Origin: DATIYF01 sp035517775
GTDB taxonomy: Bacteria > Acidobacteriota > Terriglobia > Terriglobales > Acidobacteriaceae
Assembly: GCA_035517775.1 (NCBI GenBank)
Contig: DATIYF010000075.1
Span: forward strand, 1 to 23,205
DNA: 23,205 nt
Reading direction: 5' to 3'
A model generated the notes under the pieces. It ran no database searches, had not been told where the DNA came from, and saw only the letters and a program-made list of their open reading frames with translations. Below, piece by piece: positions 14,770-22,291 of the stretch (positions are counted from its first letter, which is position 1; every line of letters starts with the position of its first letter). The position numbers were made by a program, and so were the translations under genes.

Positions 14770-15048
14770 ATGAGAATTAATGCCAACAACCCGCTTTCCA
14801 ACCCGCTGGTGAGCGAAAGCTCCGCCAAGTCTGCCAAGTCAAGCCCGGCCTCGGCCGCCTCTTCGGGCGATGGCGCCAGCTTCTCGGCCAATGCCGGCGG
14901 AATGGATGCCCTCGAAGCCAGCGTGCTGGCCACCCCGGAGATTCGCCAGGACCGGGTCGCCGCGCTGCGCGAAGCCCTGCGCAGCGGCAGCTATCAGACC
15001 GATCCCAGCCAGATCGCCGAAGCCATGCTGCGCGAAGCCGCAAGCTAG
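14770..15048 (+). CDS. flgM: Anti-sigma-28 factor FlgM
   Basis: A 92-residue protein. The C-terminal half (DRVAALREALRSGSYQTDPS, then QIAEAMLREA) is the sigma-28-binding region of FlgM. The N-terminus is Ser/Ala-rich and low in order, as expected for an exported FlgM. It holds FliA (6091-6861) inactive until it leaves through the finished hook. It lies 28 bases after flgJ and ahead of flgN and flgK. AGGTG at 14761-14765 is the probable ribosome site. Confidence 0.92.
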   Translation: MRINANNPLSNPLVSESSAKSAKSSPASAASSGDGASFSANAGGMDALEASVLATPEIRQDRVAALREALRSGSYQTDPSQIAEAMLREAAS

Positions 15049-15079
15049 CCAATGCCGGCGGGTTCTTTTCCGCCCCGAG

Positions 15080-15541
15080 ATGAGTTCAGAGATGAGCGAA
15101 GCCCCCAAAACCGCCGACGCCAAAGCCTGGGCTGACTCCTTTGCCGCTTTGCGCGCCCTTTCGGATGAAATCAACACCGGCCTGCTGGCTCTTTCCCGCA
15201 ATGACTTGCAGCAGTTCGAAGCTTCCGTGGCCGCCCAGCAGAAACTGTGCGACTCCCTGCGCGGCTTGCCTGTCTTCAACCTGGAAAAGCTCCGCGCTCT
15301 GGCCGGCGGCCTGAAAAAAGTCGCTCTCGCCGCCCGCGAAGAATCCACCGCCGCCCAGCTGGAAAAAATGCTGGCCCTGCAAAAGGAACTTTCTCACCTG
15401 AATCGCGTGTACGCGCACGTGGTGGTCCGCACTCAGGATATGTTTCGCATTCTGCTGGCGCTCTACAAAGGCGCCCGCCAGGGCTACTCCCGCGAGGGCA
15501 AACCGCTCAGCGACGAACACACCTGGTCCTGTGAGGCCTGA
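15080..15541 (+). CDS. flgN: FlgN-type chaperone for FlgK/FlgL
   Basis: A 153-residue, mostly helical protein. Helical segments include FAALRALSDEINTGLLALSR, DLQQFEASVAAQQKLCDSLR and LQKELSHLNRVYAHVVVRTQ. The fold pattern and place between flgM and flgK fit FlgN, the export chaperone of the hook-junction proteins. The primary sequence is weakly conserved in this family, so context carries weight. The frame is open upstream into flgM; ATG 15080 or 15092 is the likely start. Confidence 0.83.
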   Translation: MSSEMSEAPKTADAKAWADSFAALRALSDEINTGLLALSRNDLQQFEASVAAQQKLCDSLRGLPVFNLEKLRALAGGLKKVALAAREESTAAQLEKMLALQKELSHLNRVYAHVVVRTQDMFRILLALYKGARQGYSREGKPLSDEHTWSCEA

Positions 15542-15544
15542 CTC

Positions 15545-16921
15545 GTGTCTGGCCTGACCAGTTCGATGCTGCTCGCTACTCACGCCCTGCTCGCCCAGGA
15601 GGGCGCGCTCAACGCCACCACCAACAATATCGCCAACTTCAACACCCCGGGCTATACCCGCGAGGTGCCCAATCTGGAGGAAGCCTCGCCCTCCATCGAG
15701 AGCGGCATCACTTACGGCGAGGGCGTCAATCTCCAGGGCATTACCAGTGTTCGCGATCAATTGCTGCAGTTGCGCATTTACTCCGAAACCTCGCAGCAGA
15801 GCGGCGCCCAAACCCAGCTCAACTCTCTGCAGCAGACTCAGAATCTCTTCAGCGATTCCGCGCAGGGCCTGGGCGCCGATCTCACTGCTTTCTTCAACAG
15901 CCTCAACAGCCTTTCCACCGATCCCACCAATCTTTCGCAGCGCCAGTCGGTGCTCACTGCCGCCAACAACCTGGCCGGCGACTTTCAAAGCGCTTCCCAG
16001 CAGCTCACCGGAATCCAGCAGAACCTCAACCTGAACGTTTCGCAGGCGGTGAGCCAGATCAATTCTCTGACCTCGCAGATCGCGACTCTGAATGCGCAGG
16101 TGGCCTCCTTGCAGCAGCTCGGCCAGGATCCCGGCGCCATTGAAGATCAGCGCGATGTGCTGATCGGGCAGCTGGCGCAGATCGCCAATATTTCCGTGAT
16201 TCAGACCGACCAGGGCGTCACCATCACAGCTTCCGATGGCACCGCGCTGGTGGTGGCCGGGCAGAACTTTGCCCTTCAGTCTTCCCCCGATAGCAGCGGA
16301 AATCAGCAGGTTTACGCCGCCGATGGAGAGAACATCACGTCCAGTCTGCAGGGCGGGCAGCTCGGCGGCTTTCTTGCCGTGCGCGACCAGTTCCTTCCCG
16401 GCTTATTCTCTTCGCTGGACGACCTGGCCTCCGGCCTGGCAGACAACTTCAACGCCGCGCAGCAGCAAGGCTTTGACCTCAACGGAAATGCAGGGCAGGA
16501 TTTTTTCAGCACTACCGGCGGCTCCGGGGCCGCAGCCAGTTTTTCGGTCGCCGTTACCGATCCTTCGCTGATCGCCGCCAGTTCTGATGGTTCGCCCGGC
16601 AGCAATGGCAACCTGGTCGCTCTGCAGGCAGTGCAAAACCAGGCGCTGCCCTCGGGAAAAACACCGGTGCAGGCGTATTCCAATCTGGTGTTCCAGGTGG
16701 GCAGCGCCACTTCGCAAGCCCAGTCGGCACAGTCAGCAGCCAGCCTCAGCCTGAGTCAGCTCAACGACCAGCGGGGCGCAGTCTCGGGCGTCTCCATAGA
16801 CGAAGAAACCACCAACCTGATCAGCTTTCAACATGCTTTCGCGGCCGCGGCCCGCATCATCACCACCGTGGATGAACTCACGCAGACCGTTCTTGCCATG
16901 GGAAGCCCGCTCATAGGATAG
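15545..16921 (+). CDS. flgK: Hook-filament junction protein FlgK
   Basis: A 458-residue junction protein. The N-terminus has ALNATTNNIANFNTPGYTRE, the FlgK form of the axial motif. A long helical region follows (AFFNSLNSLSTDPTNLSQRQ, then IEDQRDVLIGQLAQIANISV). The C-terminus SIDEETTNLISFQHAFAAAA then RIITTVDELTQTVLAM is diagnostic. GTG 15545 starts three bases after flgN, with GAGG at 15533-15536. Length is at the short end, implying a small outer domain. Confidence 0.96.
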   Translation: MSGLTSSMLLATHALLAQEGALNATTNNIANFNTPGYTREVPNLEEASPSIESGITYGEGVNLQGITSVRDQLLQLRIYSETSQQSGAQTQLNSLQQTQNLFSDSAQGLGADLTAFFNSLNSLSTDPTNLSQRQSVLTAANNLAGDFQSASQQLTGIQQNLNLNVSQAVSQINSLTSQIATLNAQVASLQQLGQDPGAIEDQRDVLIGQLAQIANISVIQTDQGVTITASDGTALVVAGQNFALQSSPDSSGNQQVYAADGENITSSLQGGQLGGFLAVRDQFLPGLFSSLDDLASGLADNFNAAQQQGFDLNGNAGQDFFSTTGGSGAAASFSVAVTDPSLIAASSDGSPGSNGNLVALQAVQNQALPSGKTPVQAYSNLVFQVGSATSQAQSAQSAASLSLSQLNDQRGAVSGVSIDEETTNLISFQHAFAAAARIITTVDELTQTVLAMGSPLIG

Positions 16922-16928
16922 GTGCCGA

Positions 16929-17813
16929 ATGCGAATCAATCCCAACCCGACCAATGACATTCTGGCCGCCATCTGGAACACACAAAGCCAGGAGCAGACG
17001 GCCTTGCAGCAGCTCTCTACCGGCAAGCGGGTCAACGTGCCTTCGGATGACCCTGCCGCGGCCGCCATTGAAGTGGAAAATCAGGCCACGGAATCGCGCA
17101 TTGATCAGTACCTGCAGAGCGCGGGCAGCCTGCAATCCATGTTTCAGAGCGCGGATTCGACTCTTAACTCGGTTACCACCGCGCTTAATCAGGCGGTGAG
17201 CCTGGGCGTGGAGGCGGGCGACGGCACGCTCTCCACTTCGAACCTGCAGCAGATCGAGCAGCAGGTGCAGGGAATTCTGCAGCAGGTGGTGCAGCTGGCG
17301 AACACGTCCTTCCAGGGAACTTACCTTTTTGCCGGCACTGCGACCACTCAGCAGCCCTTCACGCAGACCGCTTCTGGCGTCACCTACAATGGAAACGACG
17401 GCATCAACACGGTCACAATCGCCGATGGCCGCAGCCTGCAATCGAACCTGCCGGGAGATCAAATATTTCAGCAGCCCGGGTCGGATGTGTTGGGCTCCCT
17501 GCAGCAACTGGCGAGCGCGTTGCAAAGCGGCGACGGCGTCTCGATCAATGCTGCCACCAACGCCGTCTCCGGCGCGCTCAGCTATCTCAATACCCAGCGC
17601 GTCTTCTACGGAAATGCTCTGAATCAACTGACCGATGACCAGACCGCGCTCAGCCAGCAGCAGACCAACCTGAAGGCGCAGGACAACACGCTGGTAGGGG
17701 CAGACATGGCCCAGGCTGCGACCAATTTGTCTCAGGCGGCCACCGCCAATCAGGCAGCGCTCGCCGCCGCCGCCCAGGTGCTGCCCATGACCCTGCTGGA
17801 TTACCTGAAGTAG
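16929..17813 (+). CDS. flgL: Hook-filament junction protein FlgL
   Basis: A 294-residue flagellin-related junction protein. The N-terminus has LQQLSTGKRVNVPSDDPAAA, the FlgL/flagellin D1 signature. The middle has SFQGTYLFAGTATTQQPF, and the C-terminus has LVGADMAQAATNLSQAATAN. FlgL links FlgK to the filament. It starts 7 bases after the flgK stop and is the last gene of the plus-strand rod-junction operon. No csrA or fliW follows; a repeat-rich gap does. Confidence 0.96.
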   Translation: MRINPNPTNDILAAIWNTQSQEQTALQQLSTGKRVNVPSDDPAAAAIEVENQATESRIDQYLQSAGSLQSMFQSADSTLNSVTTALNQAVSLGVEAGDGTLSTSNLQQIEQQVQGILQQVVQLANTSFQGTYLFAGTATTQQPFTQTASGVTYNGNDGINTVTIADGRSLQSNLPGDQIFQQPGSDVLGSLQQLASALQSGDGVSINAATNAVSGALSYLNTQRVFYGNALNQLTDDQTALSQQQTNLKAQDNTLVGADMAQAATNLSQAATANQAALAAAAQVLPMTLLDYLK

Positions 17814-17912
17814 ATTCGCCCGGCGGATGTCCTGCAGAACCCGGTTGTGCGACTTTCGCACAGGGTCTAATTTCGAAAGAAATCGCCAGGGCCATAGCGG
17901 GAGGTCATCCCG

Positions 17913-17967
17913 TGGGAAAATCCTGGGAAATCGCAAATTCGTTTCCCATTTTGGGAAAGTTGGGAAA
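17913..17967. repeat. Cluster of TGGGAAA repeats with an inverted copy
   Basis: TGGGAAA occurs at 17913-17919, 17924-17930, 17952-17958 and 17961-17967, with the inverted TTTCCCA at 17942-17948. The pair 17942-17948 and 17952-17958 forms a 7-base stem with a 3-base loop. It lies 100 bases past the flgL stop in the convergent flgL/fliS gap. Confidence 0.6.
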
Positions 17968-17971
17968 GGAT

Positions 17972-18034
17972 GACGCTGAAGCCCCACGCTTCCCCGATGA
18001 ATCCTTTTCCGCGACGCTGAGGCCCCACGCTTCC
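17972..18034. repeat. Two 22-bp direct repeats (GACGCTGARGCCCCACGCTT)
   Basis: Copies at 17972-17993 and 18013-18034 are identical at 21 of 22 bases, start to start 41 bases apart. The first copy holds an internal GAAGC-CCCAC-GCTTC hairpin. The look is that of a dispersed intergenic palindromic element, which is inference. Confidence 0.65.
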
Positions 18035-18048
18035 ACGGGCCGCAGCGT
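18014..18048 (+). terminator. Hairpin in the convergent flgL/fliS gap, possible terminator
   Basis: ACGCTG (18014-18019) pairs with CAGCGT (18043-18048) and GGCCC (18021-18025) with GGGCC (18037-18041), with one mismatch and an 11-base loop. ATTTTC follows downstream. It lies between converging operons, where termination on both strands is expected. Confidence 0.4.
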
Positions 18049-18074
18049 TCGGGCATTTTCTGTGTCCTGCCAGG

Positions 18075-18506
18075 CTAGGCGCTGAAACTCAATCGTTCTT
18101 TAACGGAAGGCTTTGGCGGTTGCGGGCTCTGTGGCTTCGCCGGATCCACTTGCTGCCAGGCTGCGCGCACATCGAAGATGTGCCGGGTCAGCTTCTCCAG
18201 CAGCTCCGGAGCGGCATTGAGCTGGGCTTCCATCACCTGCCCGCGGGCATGCGCGTAGAACGCGGCCAGGTTACCGGCGGCCTCGCCGCCGGCTTCCCGG
18301 TCGAGTGAGCCTTCGAGCTGCTGCAGGATGAGCAGCGCGTGCTTCAGCTGGGCACAGCGAGTTTCCACGTCCTGGCGCCGCATGGCCACGGCGCCGCGCT
18401 GCAGGTCAGCGATCAGGCGGTCGTAAAGCAGCACCACCAGCCCGACGGAACTCTCTCCTTCGACCGCCCGCTGTCTGTAGGTGAGCTCATTCCCCGGAGG
18501 GTGCAT
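18075..18506 (-). CDS. fliS: Flagellin export chaperone FliS
   Basis: A 143-residue cytosolic helical chaperone that binds the C-terminus of flagellin. LVVLLYDRLIADLQRGAVAM is the FliS signature and LEGSLDREAGGEAAGNLAAF matches the conserved LxxxLDxexGGexAxNL region. The C-terminal tail is Pro/Lys-rich. It overlaps the fliD stop by one base (TAATG at 18504-18508), showing coupling. Flagellin itself is the gene before fliD on this strand. Confidence 0.95.
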   Translation of the reverse strand: MHPPGNELTYRQRAVEGESSVGLVVLLYDRLIADLQRGAVAMRRQDVETRCAQLKHALLILQQLEGSLDREAGGEAAGNLAAFYAHARGQVMEAQLNAAPELLEKLTRHIFDVRAAWQQVDPAKPQSPQPPKPSVKERLSFSA

Positions 18507-19882
18507 TATCCGTTGCTCCCGCTCGAGCTGTTGCTGCTGGTGCTGCTGCCATTGTTGCTGACTACGCCCAGCTCGGCGTTGATCTGCGCCTGCAATAGCG
18601 GCAGCTCCTGCAGCGTGACGTTGATCTGGTTGTACTGGTCGAGCCAGGTCTGCTCTTCGCTGGCAATGTAGGTTTCGAGGTCATCAATCTGCTGCTGCAG
18701 GCTGTTGTAGGTGGTCTGGTCGTTCTGCAAGTCCACGTAAAACGCGCCCTCGGTGGGGTCGGTGAGCTGCGCAAGCTGATTGCTCACCGTCGCCCCATAA
18801 CCCGAAGCGGATTGAAAGAAATTCTGGAAATCCTGCCAGTCGCTGCCGGCCACGCCGGCAAGCTGCGAGGAATCTACGCTCAGCGTGCCATCGTCATTCA
18901 TACTGATGCCGAGCGAAGCCAGCGAGCTGAGGCTGCCCGCGCCGCTGACGGTCGAGGTGGCGAAGCCGAGCACCTCCTGCTGCACCATGCGGGCCATGGT
19001 ATCGCCGCTGAGCGGCCCGCTGGTCTGGGTGCCGGAGTTGTAGGTAAACTGCGCGTTCAGATCCTGAATCACGGTGTTGTAGGCGCTCACGAAATCAGTC
19101 ACGCCTTGAATGGCGCTGGCGGTATCGGCGGCCACCCCCACCGTCACCTGCTCGGAGGGGGCCGCGCCCACCAGATTGAAAGTAATTCCCGGCACCACCC
19201 CGCTCACACTGTTGCTGGCGCTGCTGATGGGCACTCCGTCCACCGTCAAGGAAGCGTTCGTGCCGGTGACCGCCTTGGTAAAGTTCAGCCCCGAACTGTC
19301 ATTGCTGATCGTGATATCGCTGGCCGCTCCGGAGTTCTGCGCCACCAGGCTTAGGCGCGCCCCGTTGGCGTCGGTCACCACGTTGGCGGTCACGCCCAGG
19401 TTCATGCCGTTGATCTCGGAGGCGAGAGAACTCAAGGTATCGCCGCTATTGATGGTGATCGTGGTGGGCGTGCCGGAGCCGACCTGAAGATCAAAGCTTC
19501 CGGCGGAAAGCGCCGTGCTGCTGCTGGCCACGGGATCGCTGTAGTAAGAAGAAGTGGTGGCCAGACTGCTTACCACCAGCACGTGCGTGCCGGGCGCGGT
19601 GCCGGCGCCGGCCTGTGCAGTCGCCACGCTGGAGTCGCTGGAGCTGGTGGTGACCGCCCCCGCCGCGCCGGAAATATCTTTCAACGAATTGATCTTATCG
19701 AGCAGCGCGGAAAGGTCGCTGTTGAGCTGATTAAGAGCGCCTTCCTGGGACTGCAAATCCTGCTGCTGCTGCTGCCAGGCGGTTTCCGGCTGGCGCGCCG
19801 CGGCCACCAATTGATTGACGATGGAAGTGACGTCAATGCCCTGGCCGGAAAACAGTGTCGAGGTATCGAGGGACAAGCTCAT
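18506..19882 (-). CDS. fliD: Flagellar filament cap protein FliD
   Basis: A 458-residue cap protein. The N-terminal domain has FSGQGIDVTSIVNQLVAAAR and a Gln-rich helix with LNQLNSDLSALLDKINSLKD. Flagellin-hook IN-like and D2/D3 segments follow (SGDTLSSLASEINGMNLGVT and VSAYNTVIQDLNAQFTYNSG). The C-terminus is a coiled coil (NSLQQQIDDLETYIASEEQT) with a Ser/Asn-rich tail. FliD caps the growing filament and folds flagellin subunits. GGAG nine bases upstream is the ribosome site. A terminator separates it from fliC. Confidence 0.95.
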   Translation of the reverse strand: MSLSLDTSTLFSGQGIDVTSIVNQLVAAARQPETAWQQQQQDLQSQEGALNQLNSDLSALLDKINSLKDISGAAGAVTTSSSDSSVATAQAGAGTAPGTHVLVVSSLATTSSYYSDPVASSSTALSAGSFDLQVGSGTPTTITINSGDTLSSLASEINGMNLGVTANVVTDANGARLSLVAQNSGAASDITISNDSSGLNFTKAVTGTNASLTVDGVPISSASNSVSGVVPGITFNLVGAAPSEQVTVGVAADTASAIQGVTDFVSAYNTVIQDLNAQFTYNSGTQTSGPLSGDTMARMVQQEVLGFATSTVSGAGSLSSLASLGISMNDDGTLSVDSSQLAGVAGSDWQDFQNFFQSASGYGATVSNQLAQLTDPTEGAFYVDLQNDQTTYNSLQQQIDDLETYIASEEQTWLDQYNQINVTLQELPLLQAQINAELGVVSNNGSSTSSNSSSGSNG

Positions 19883-19943
19883 GGATCAATCTCCGCGCTT
19901 TTTGCGGCCGCTATGCGCCCAAGTGGGGCGGGCTTCTCGCCAA

Positions 19944-19985
19944 GGATTGAAAAGAGGCCTGGCGGGGCTGGTTCGCCCCACCAGG
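19944..19985 (-). terminator. Intrinsic terminator after fliC
   Basis: On the minus strand an 11-pair stem (arms 19975-19985 and 19958-19968, one G-U pair) with a 6-base loop is followed by CCTCTTTTCAATC. It lies 15 bases past the fliC stop and would limit read-through into fliD, as is common for abundant flagellin mRNA. Confidence 0.7.
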
Positions 19986-20000
19986 GTTACAGGGTTGCGG

Positions 20001-20849
20001 TTATTGCAACAGCTTGAGGACAGCCTGCTGCATCTGGTTGGACTGCTGCAGGGCGGCGATGCCGGTCTGCTGCAGGATGCTGTACTTGGACAGATCGGAA
20101 ACCGTCTGCCCCATGTCTGCCGAGCGGATGCTGTTCTCAGCCGCTGACAGGTTCTGCACCTGGTTGCTGATGACGTTGGAAGCGCTCTGCAGCCGGTTCA
20201 TGGAGGCGCCCAGCGTGCCCCGGTCGGCGGCCACGTTGGCGATGGCGTTGCTGATATCGGTCAGAGCCGCCTGCGCGTTGGTGTCCGAAGTCAGGTCGTC
20301 GCCGCTCAAGTCCACCGCGGTCAGGCCGGTGCTGAAGCCGATGCCGTCCTGGGCCAGCGTGCCCACCGTGATGTCAATGGAGCTGCTGCCGGTGCTGGTT
20401 CCGTCTGTGAGGTACACGCTGGAGGTGGTGCCGCTGAATACCTGGTTGCCGTTGTAGGTGGTGTTGCTGCCGATGCGATCAATTTCATCTTTGATCGCGG
20501 TGAACTCGGCATCCAGAGCGGTGCGCTGGCTGTCGCTGACCGTACCGTTGGAAGCCTCGGTCGCCAGGGTGACAGCGCGGTTGAGCAGGGTGGTGACCTG
20601 CGCCAGGCTGCCGTCGGCTACCTGCAACATGCCCAAACCATCGGTCGCGTTGCGCGCCGACTGGGTCAGAGCGGTGACGTTGGCCTGCAAGCCGTCTGCG
20701 ATCGCCAGGCCGGCGGCATCATCGGCGCCGGAGTTGATCCGCGATCCCGAAGACAGCTCCATCAGGGTTTTCTGCAGCGACGATCCGTTAACGGATAATT
20801 GGTTCTGCGCCGCCAAGGACGAAATGTTATTCAGAATACTCAGTGACAT
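20001..20849 (-). CDS. fliC: Flagellin
   Basis: A 282-residue filament protein, compact. The N-terminal D0/D1 has LQKTLMELSSGSRINSGADD then AAGLAIADGLQANVTALTQS and NATDGLGMLQVADGSL. The central variable part (about 140-195) is small. The C-terminal D1/D0 has RLQSASNVISNQVQNLSAAE, NSIRSADMGQTVSDLSKYSI and ends QMQQAVLKLLQ. AAGGAG at 20857-20862 lies seven bases before the ATG, a strong site suiting high expression. A sigma-28-like element lies upstream. It is the only flagellin gene in the window. Confidence 0.97.
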   Translation of the reverse strand: MSLSILNNISSLAAQNQLSVNGSSLQKTLMELSSGSRINSGADDAAGLAIADGLQANVTALTQSARNATDGLGMLQVADGSLAQVTTLLNRAVTLATEASNGTVSDSQRTALDAEFTAIKDEIDRIGSNTTYNGNQVFSGTTSSVYLTDGTSTGSSSIDITVGTLAQDGIGFSTGLTAVDLSGDDLTSDTNAQAALTDISNAIANVAADRGTLGASMNRLQSASNVISNQVQNLSAAENSIRSADMGQTVSDLSKYSILQQTGIAALQQSNQMQQAVLKLLQ

Positions 20850-20891
20850 TGGGAAGCTCCTTGTATTTGATCCGACCCGCGCCGAAGCGCC

Positions 20892-20918
20892 GTTAGGCTA
20901 ACCTTCTCCGGTTAACCG
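20892..20918. repeat. Paired GTTA/TAAC palindromes in the fliC leader
   Basis: GTTAGGCTAAC (20892-20902) and CGGTTAACCG (20909-20918) are adjacent palindromes with centres about 16.5 bases apart. A GCGC-UUCG-GCGC hairpin (20879-20890, as minus-strand RNA) lies between them and the ribosome site. They could be operators or leader structure affecting flagellin mRNA. Confidence 0.45.
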
Positions 20919-20955
20919 CACGTGTCGTCCCGGTGGCCGTCTGTGACGGGCCTAC

Positions 20956-20984
20956 TTATCGGTCCCAGCGGCAGTGGAACTTGA
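20956..20984 (-). promoter_or_regulatory. Candidate sigma-28 promoter of fliC
   Basis: On the minus strand TCAAGTTC (20977-20984) and ACCGATAA (20956-20963) resemble TAAAGTTT and GCCGATAA, at 6 of 8 and 7 of 8. The spacer is 13 instead of 11 bases, which weakens the case. It would give a leader of about 100 bases. Confidence 0.5.
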
Positions 20985-21102
20985 ATTTCCCGAAGTGACG
21001 GTTGTAACGCGGAGGTAACCACGGCTGCGCGGGAAGAGCTTCTGAAAACAAATCAGTTATTTCGTGGAAACGCGCAGCGGTGACGGGCGGCCCGCTCGAT
21101 TC

Positions 21103-21134
21103 GCCGTTACCGACAGGCCATAAGCGGTAATGGC
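21103..21134. repeat. Inverted repeat GCCGTTACCG/CGGTAATGGC overlapping the flbD promoter
   Basis: Arms at 21103-21112 and 21125-21134 pair at 9 of 10 positions, 22 bases centre to centre (two helical turns). The right arm includes TGGC of the sigma-54 -24 box. It looks like an operator or activator site. Confidence 0.55.
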
Positions 21135-21146
21135 ACTCACTTTGCT
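21131..21146 (+). promoter_or_regulatory. Sigma-54 promoter of flbD-motA-motB
   Basis: TGGCACTCACTTTGCT matches TGGCACG-N4-TTGCW at all but one defined position, with exact GG/GC spacing. The predicted start near 21157 gives a leader of about 84 bases before GTG 21241. Sigma-54 needs an enhancer-binding activator, which is not encoded in this window. Confidence 0.8.
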
Positions 21147-21240
21147 GACCGTCTTGAAGAATCCAGCCCAGGGTACCGATAGAAGCGTGCTCCCGTGCAC
21201 GCACTGGTTCGTTCGCAGGTGGCGAGAGGAGAAACTGCCC

Positions 21241-21519
21241 GTGATTCAACTGACCCGGCTGAACGATCAGCCGCTCACGGTCAACTCAGACCTGATCAAG
21301 CTGGTGGAAAGCTCGCCGGATACGGTGCTTACATTAATAAACGGTGAGAAGGTGATTGTCCGCGAGCGGGTGGAGCAAGTGGTAGAGCGGATCGTTGAAT
21401 TTCGCCGCCGGGTGCTGGCCGGCCTGCCTTGCACCGGCTCTAATCTGGCCCCGGCGCTCCTGCAGCAGAAGCCGGAGCCGCCCGAGGGAACGCCCTCAGG
21501 AGGGGCCGCGCGTGGATAA
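21241..21519 (+). CDS. flbD: FlbD/SwrD-family flagellar protein
   Basis: A 92-residue small protein. VIQLTRLNDQPLTVNSDLIK followed by LVESSPDTVLTLINGEKVIV and RERVEQVVERIVEFRR is the whole FlbD/SwrD domain (about 1-58). A Pro/Gly-rich tail follows. In Bacillus the homologue SwrD raises motor torque through the stator; here it overlaps motA by 8 bases, which fits that role. This is not the NtrC-like Caulobacter protein of the same name. GTG 21241 has AGGAG at 21227-21231. The frame is open to 21130, but that part precedes the conserved start and overlaps the promoter. Confidence 0.9.
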   Translation: MIQLTRLNDQPLTVNSDLIKLVESSPDTVLTLINGEKVIVRERVEQVVERIVEFRRRVLAGLPCTGSNLAPALLQQKPEPPEGTPSGGAARG

Positions 21520-22291
21520 GAGCACCTTTGCAGGCATTCTTCTCGCAGCCACTGGAATTCTGGCCGGCCTGCTTCTGGAGGGCGGCAAGATCGGCCAGAT
21601 ATTGCAGCCCACCGCCGCCATGATCGTTTTTGGCGGGACCATCGGCGCGGTGATGGTGCAGTTCCCCATGAACGTGGTGGGGCAGGCGGCGCAGCGGCTG
21701 GCGCATGTGTTTTTTGAGAAGACGCCGGACGCACACGCATTAGTGAAGGAGCTGGTGGGCTACGCCAACAAGGCGCGCAAGAACGGGATCGTTTCCCTGG
21801 ATGCGGAGCTGAAAAAAATCAAAGACCCTTTCCTGCGCAAATCGCTGATGCTGGCGGTGGATGGCACCGAACCGCAGGAGCTGCGCAAGATGATGGAGCT
21901 TGAGCTGGATAATCAGGCGGAGCGGGAAGAGAAGATCCCGCAGGTGCTGGAGTCGGCGGGCGGATTTGCGCCCACGATTGGAATTATCGGCGCGGTTCTG
22001 GGTCTGATCCAGGTGATGCAGCACCTGGAGAACATTAACGAGGTCGGCAAAGGGATTGCGGTGGCGTTCGTGGCCACGATTTACGGCGTCGGCTCGGCCA
22101 ATCTGTTTTTTCTTCCTTCTGCCGGCAAAATGAAGATCCGCATCCGCGAGGAGCAGGTGCTGCGCGAGATGACGCTGGAAGGCGTGGTCTCAATTCTCGA
22201 GGGCATGAACCCGCGCATTCTGGAGACCCGGCTGCTGGGCTTTCTCGCCGATGAGGGCGCGCGCGCACACAAACAGGCGAGCCTGGCATGA
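21512..22291 (+). CDS. motA: Flagellar stator protein MotA
   Basis: A 259-residue, four-helix inner-membrane ion-channel subunit. The N-terminus is MDKSTFAGILLAATGILAGL. The cytoplasmic loop has R89 and E99 (ARKNGIVSLDAE), matching the torque residues R90 and E98 of enteric MotA. The third helix has GFAPTIGIIGAVLGLIQVMQ with the essential proline at 154. The C-terminus has LEGVVSILEGMNPRILETRL. GTG 21512 has AGGAGG at 21498-21503, eight bases before it. The motB start overlaps its stop. Confidence 0.96.
   Translation: MDKSTFAGILLAATGILAGLLLEGGKIGQILQPTAAMIVFGGTIGAVMVQFPMNVVGQAAQRLAHVFFEKTPDAHALVKELVGYANKARKNGIVSLDAELKKIKDPFLRKSLMLAVDGTEPQELRKMMELELDNQAEREEKIPQVLESAGGFAPTIGIIGAVLGLIQVMQHLENINEVGKGIAVAFVATIYGVGSANLFFLPSAGKMKIRIREEQVLREMTLEGVVSILEGMNPRILETRLLGFLADEGARAHKQASLA

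Noticed and set aside
16911..18056. 381-codon open frame on the minus strand over flgL
   Set aside because: It is antisense to a clear flgL and is a GC-bias shadow with no recognisable domain.
20918..20932. Minus-strand CGGGACGACACGTGC as a sigma-54 promoter of fliC
   Set aside because: GG/GC spacing is right, but several other consensus bases fail; the element at 20956-20984 is better.
20956..21249. 97-codon minus-strand frame in the fliC/flbD gap
   Set aside because: It covers the promoters of both flanking units, has no ribosome site and no known domain.
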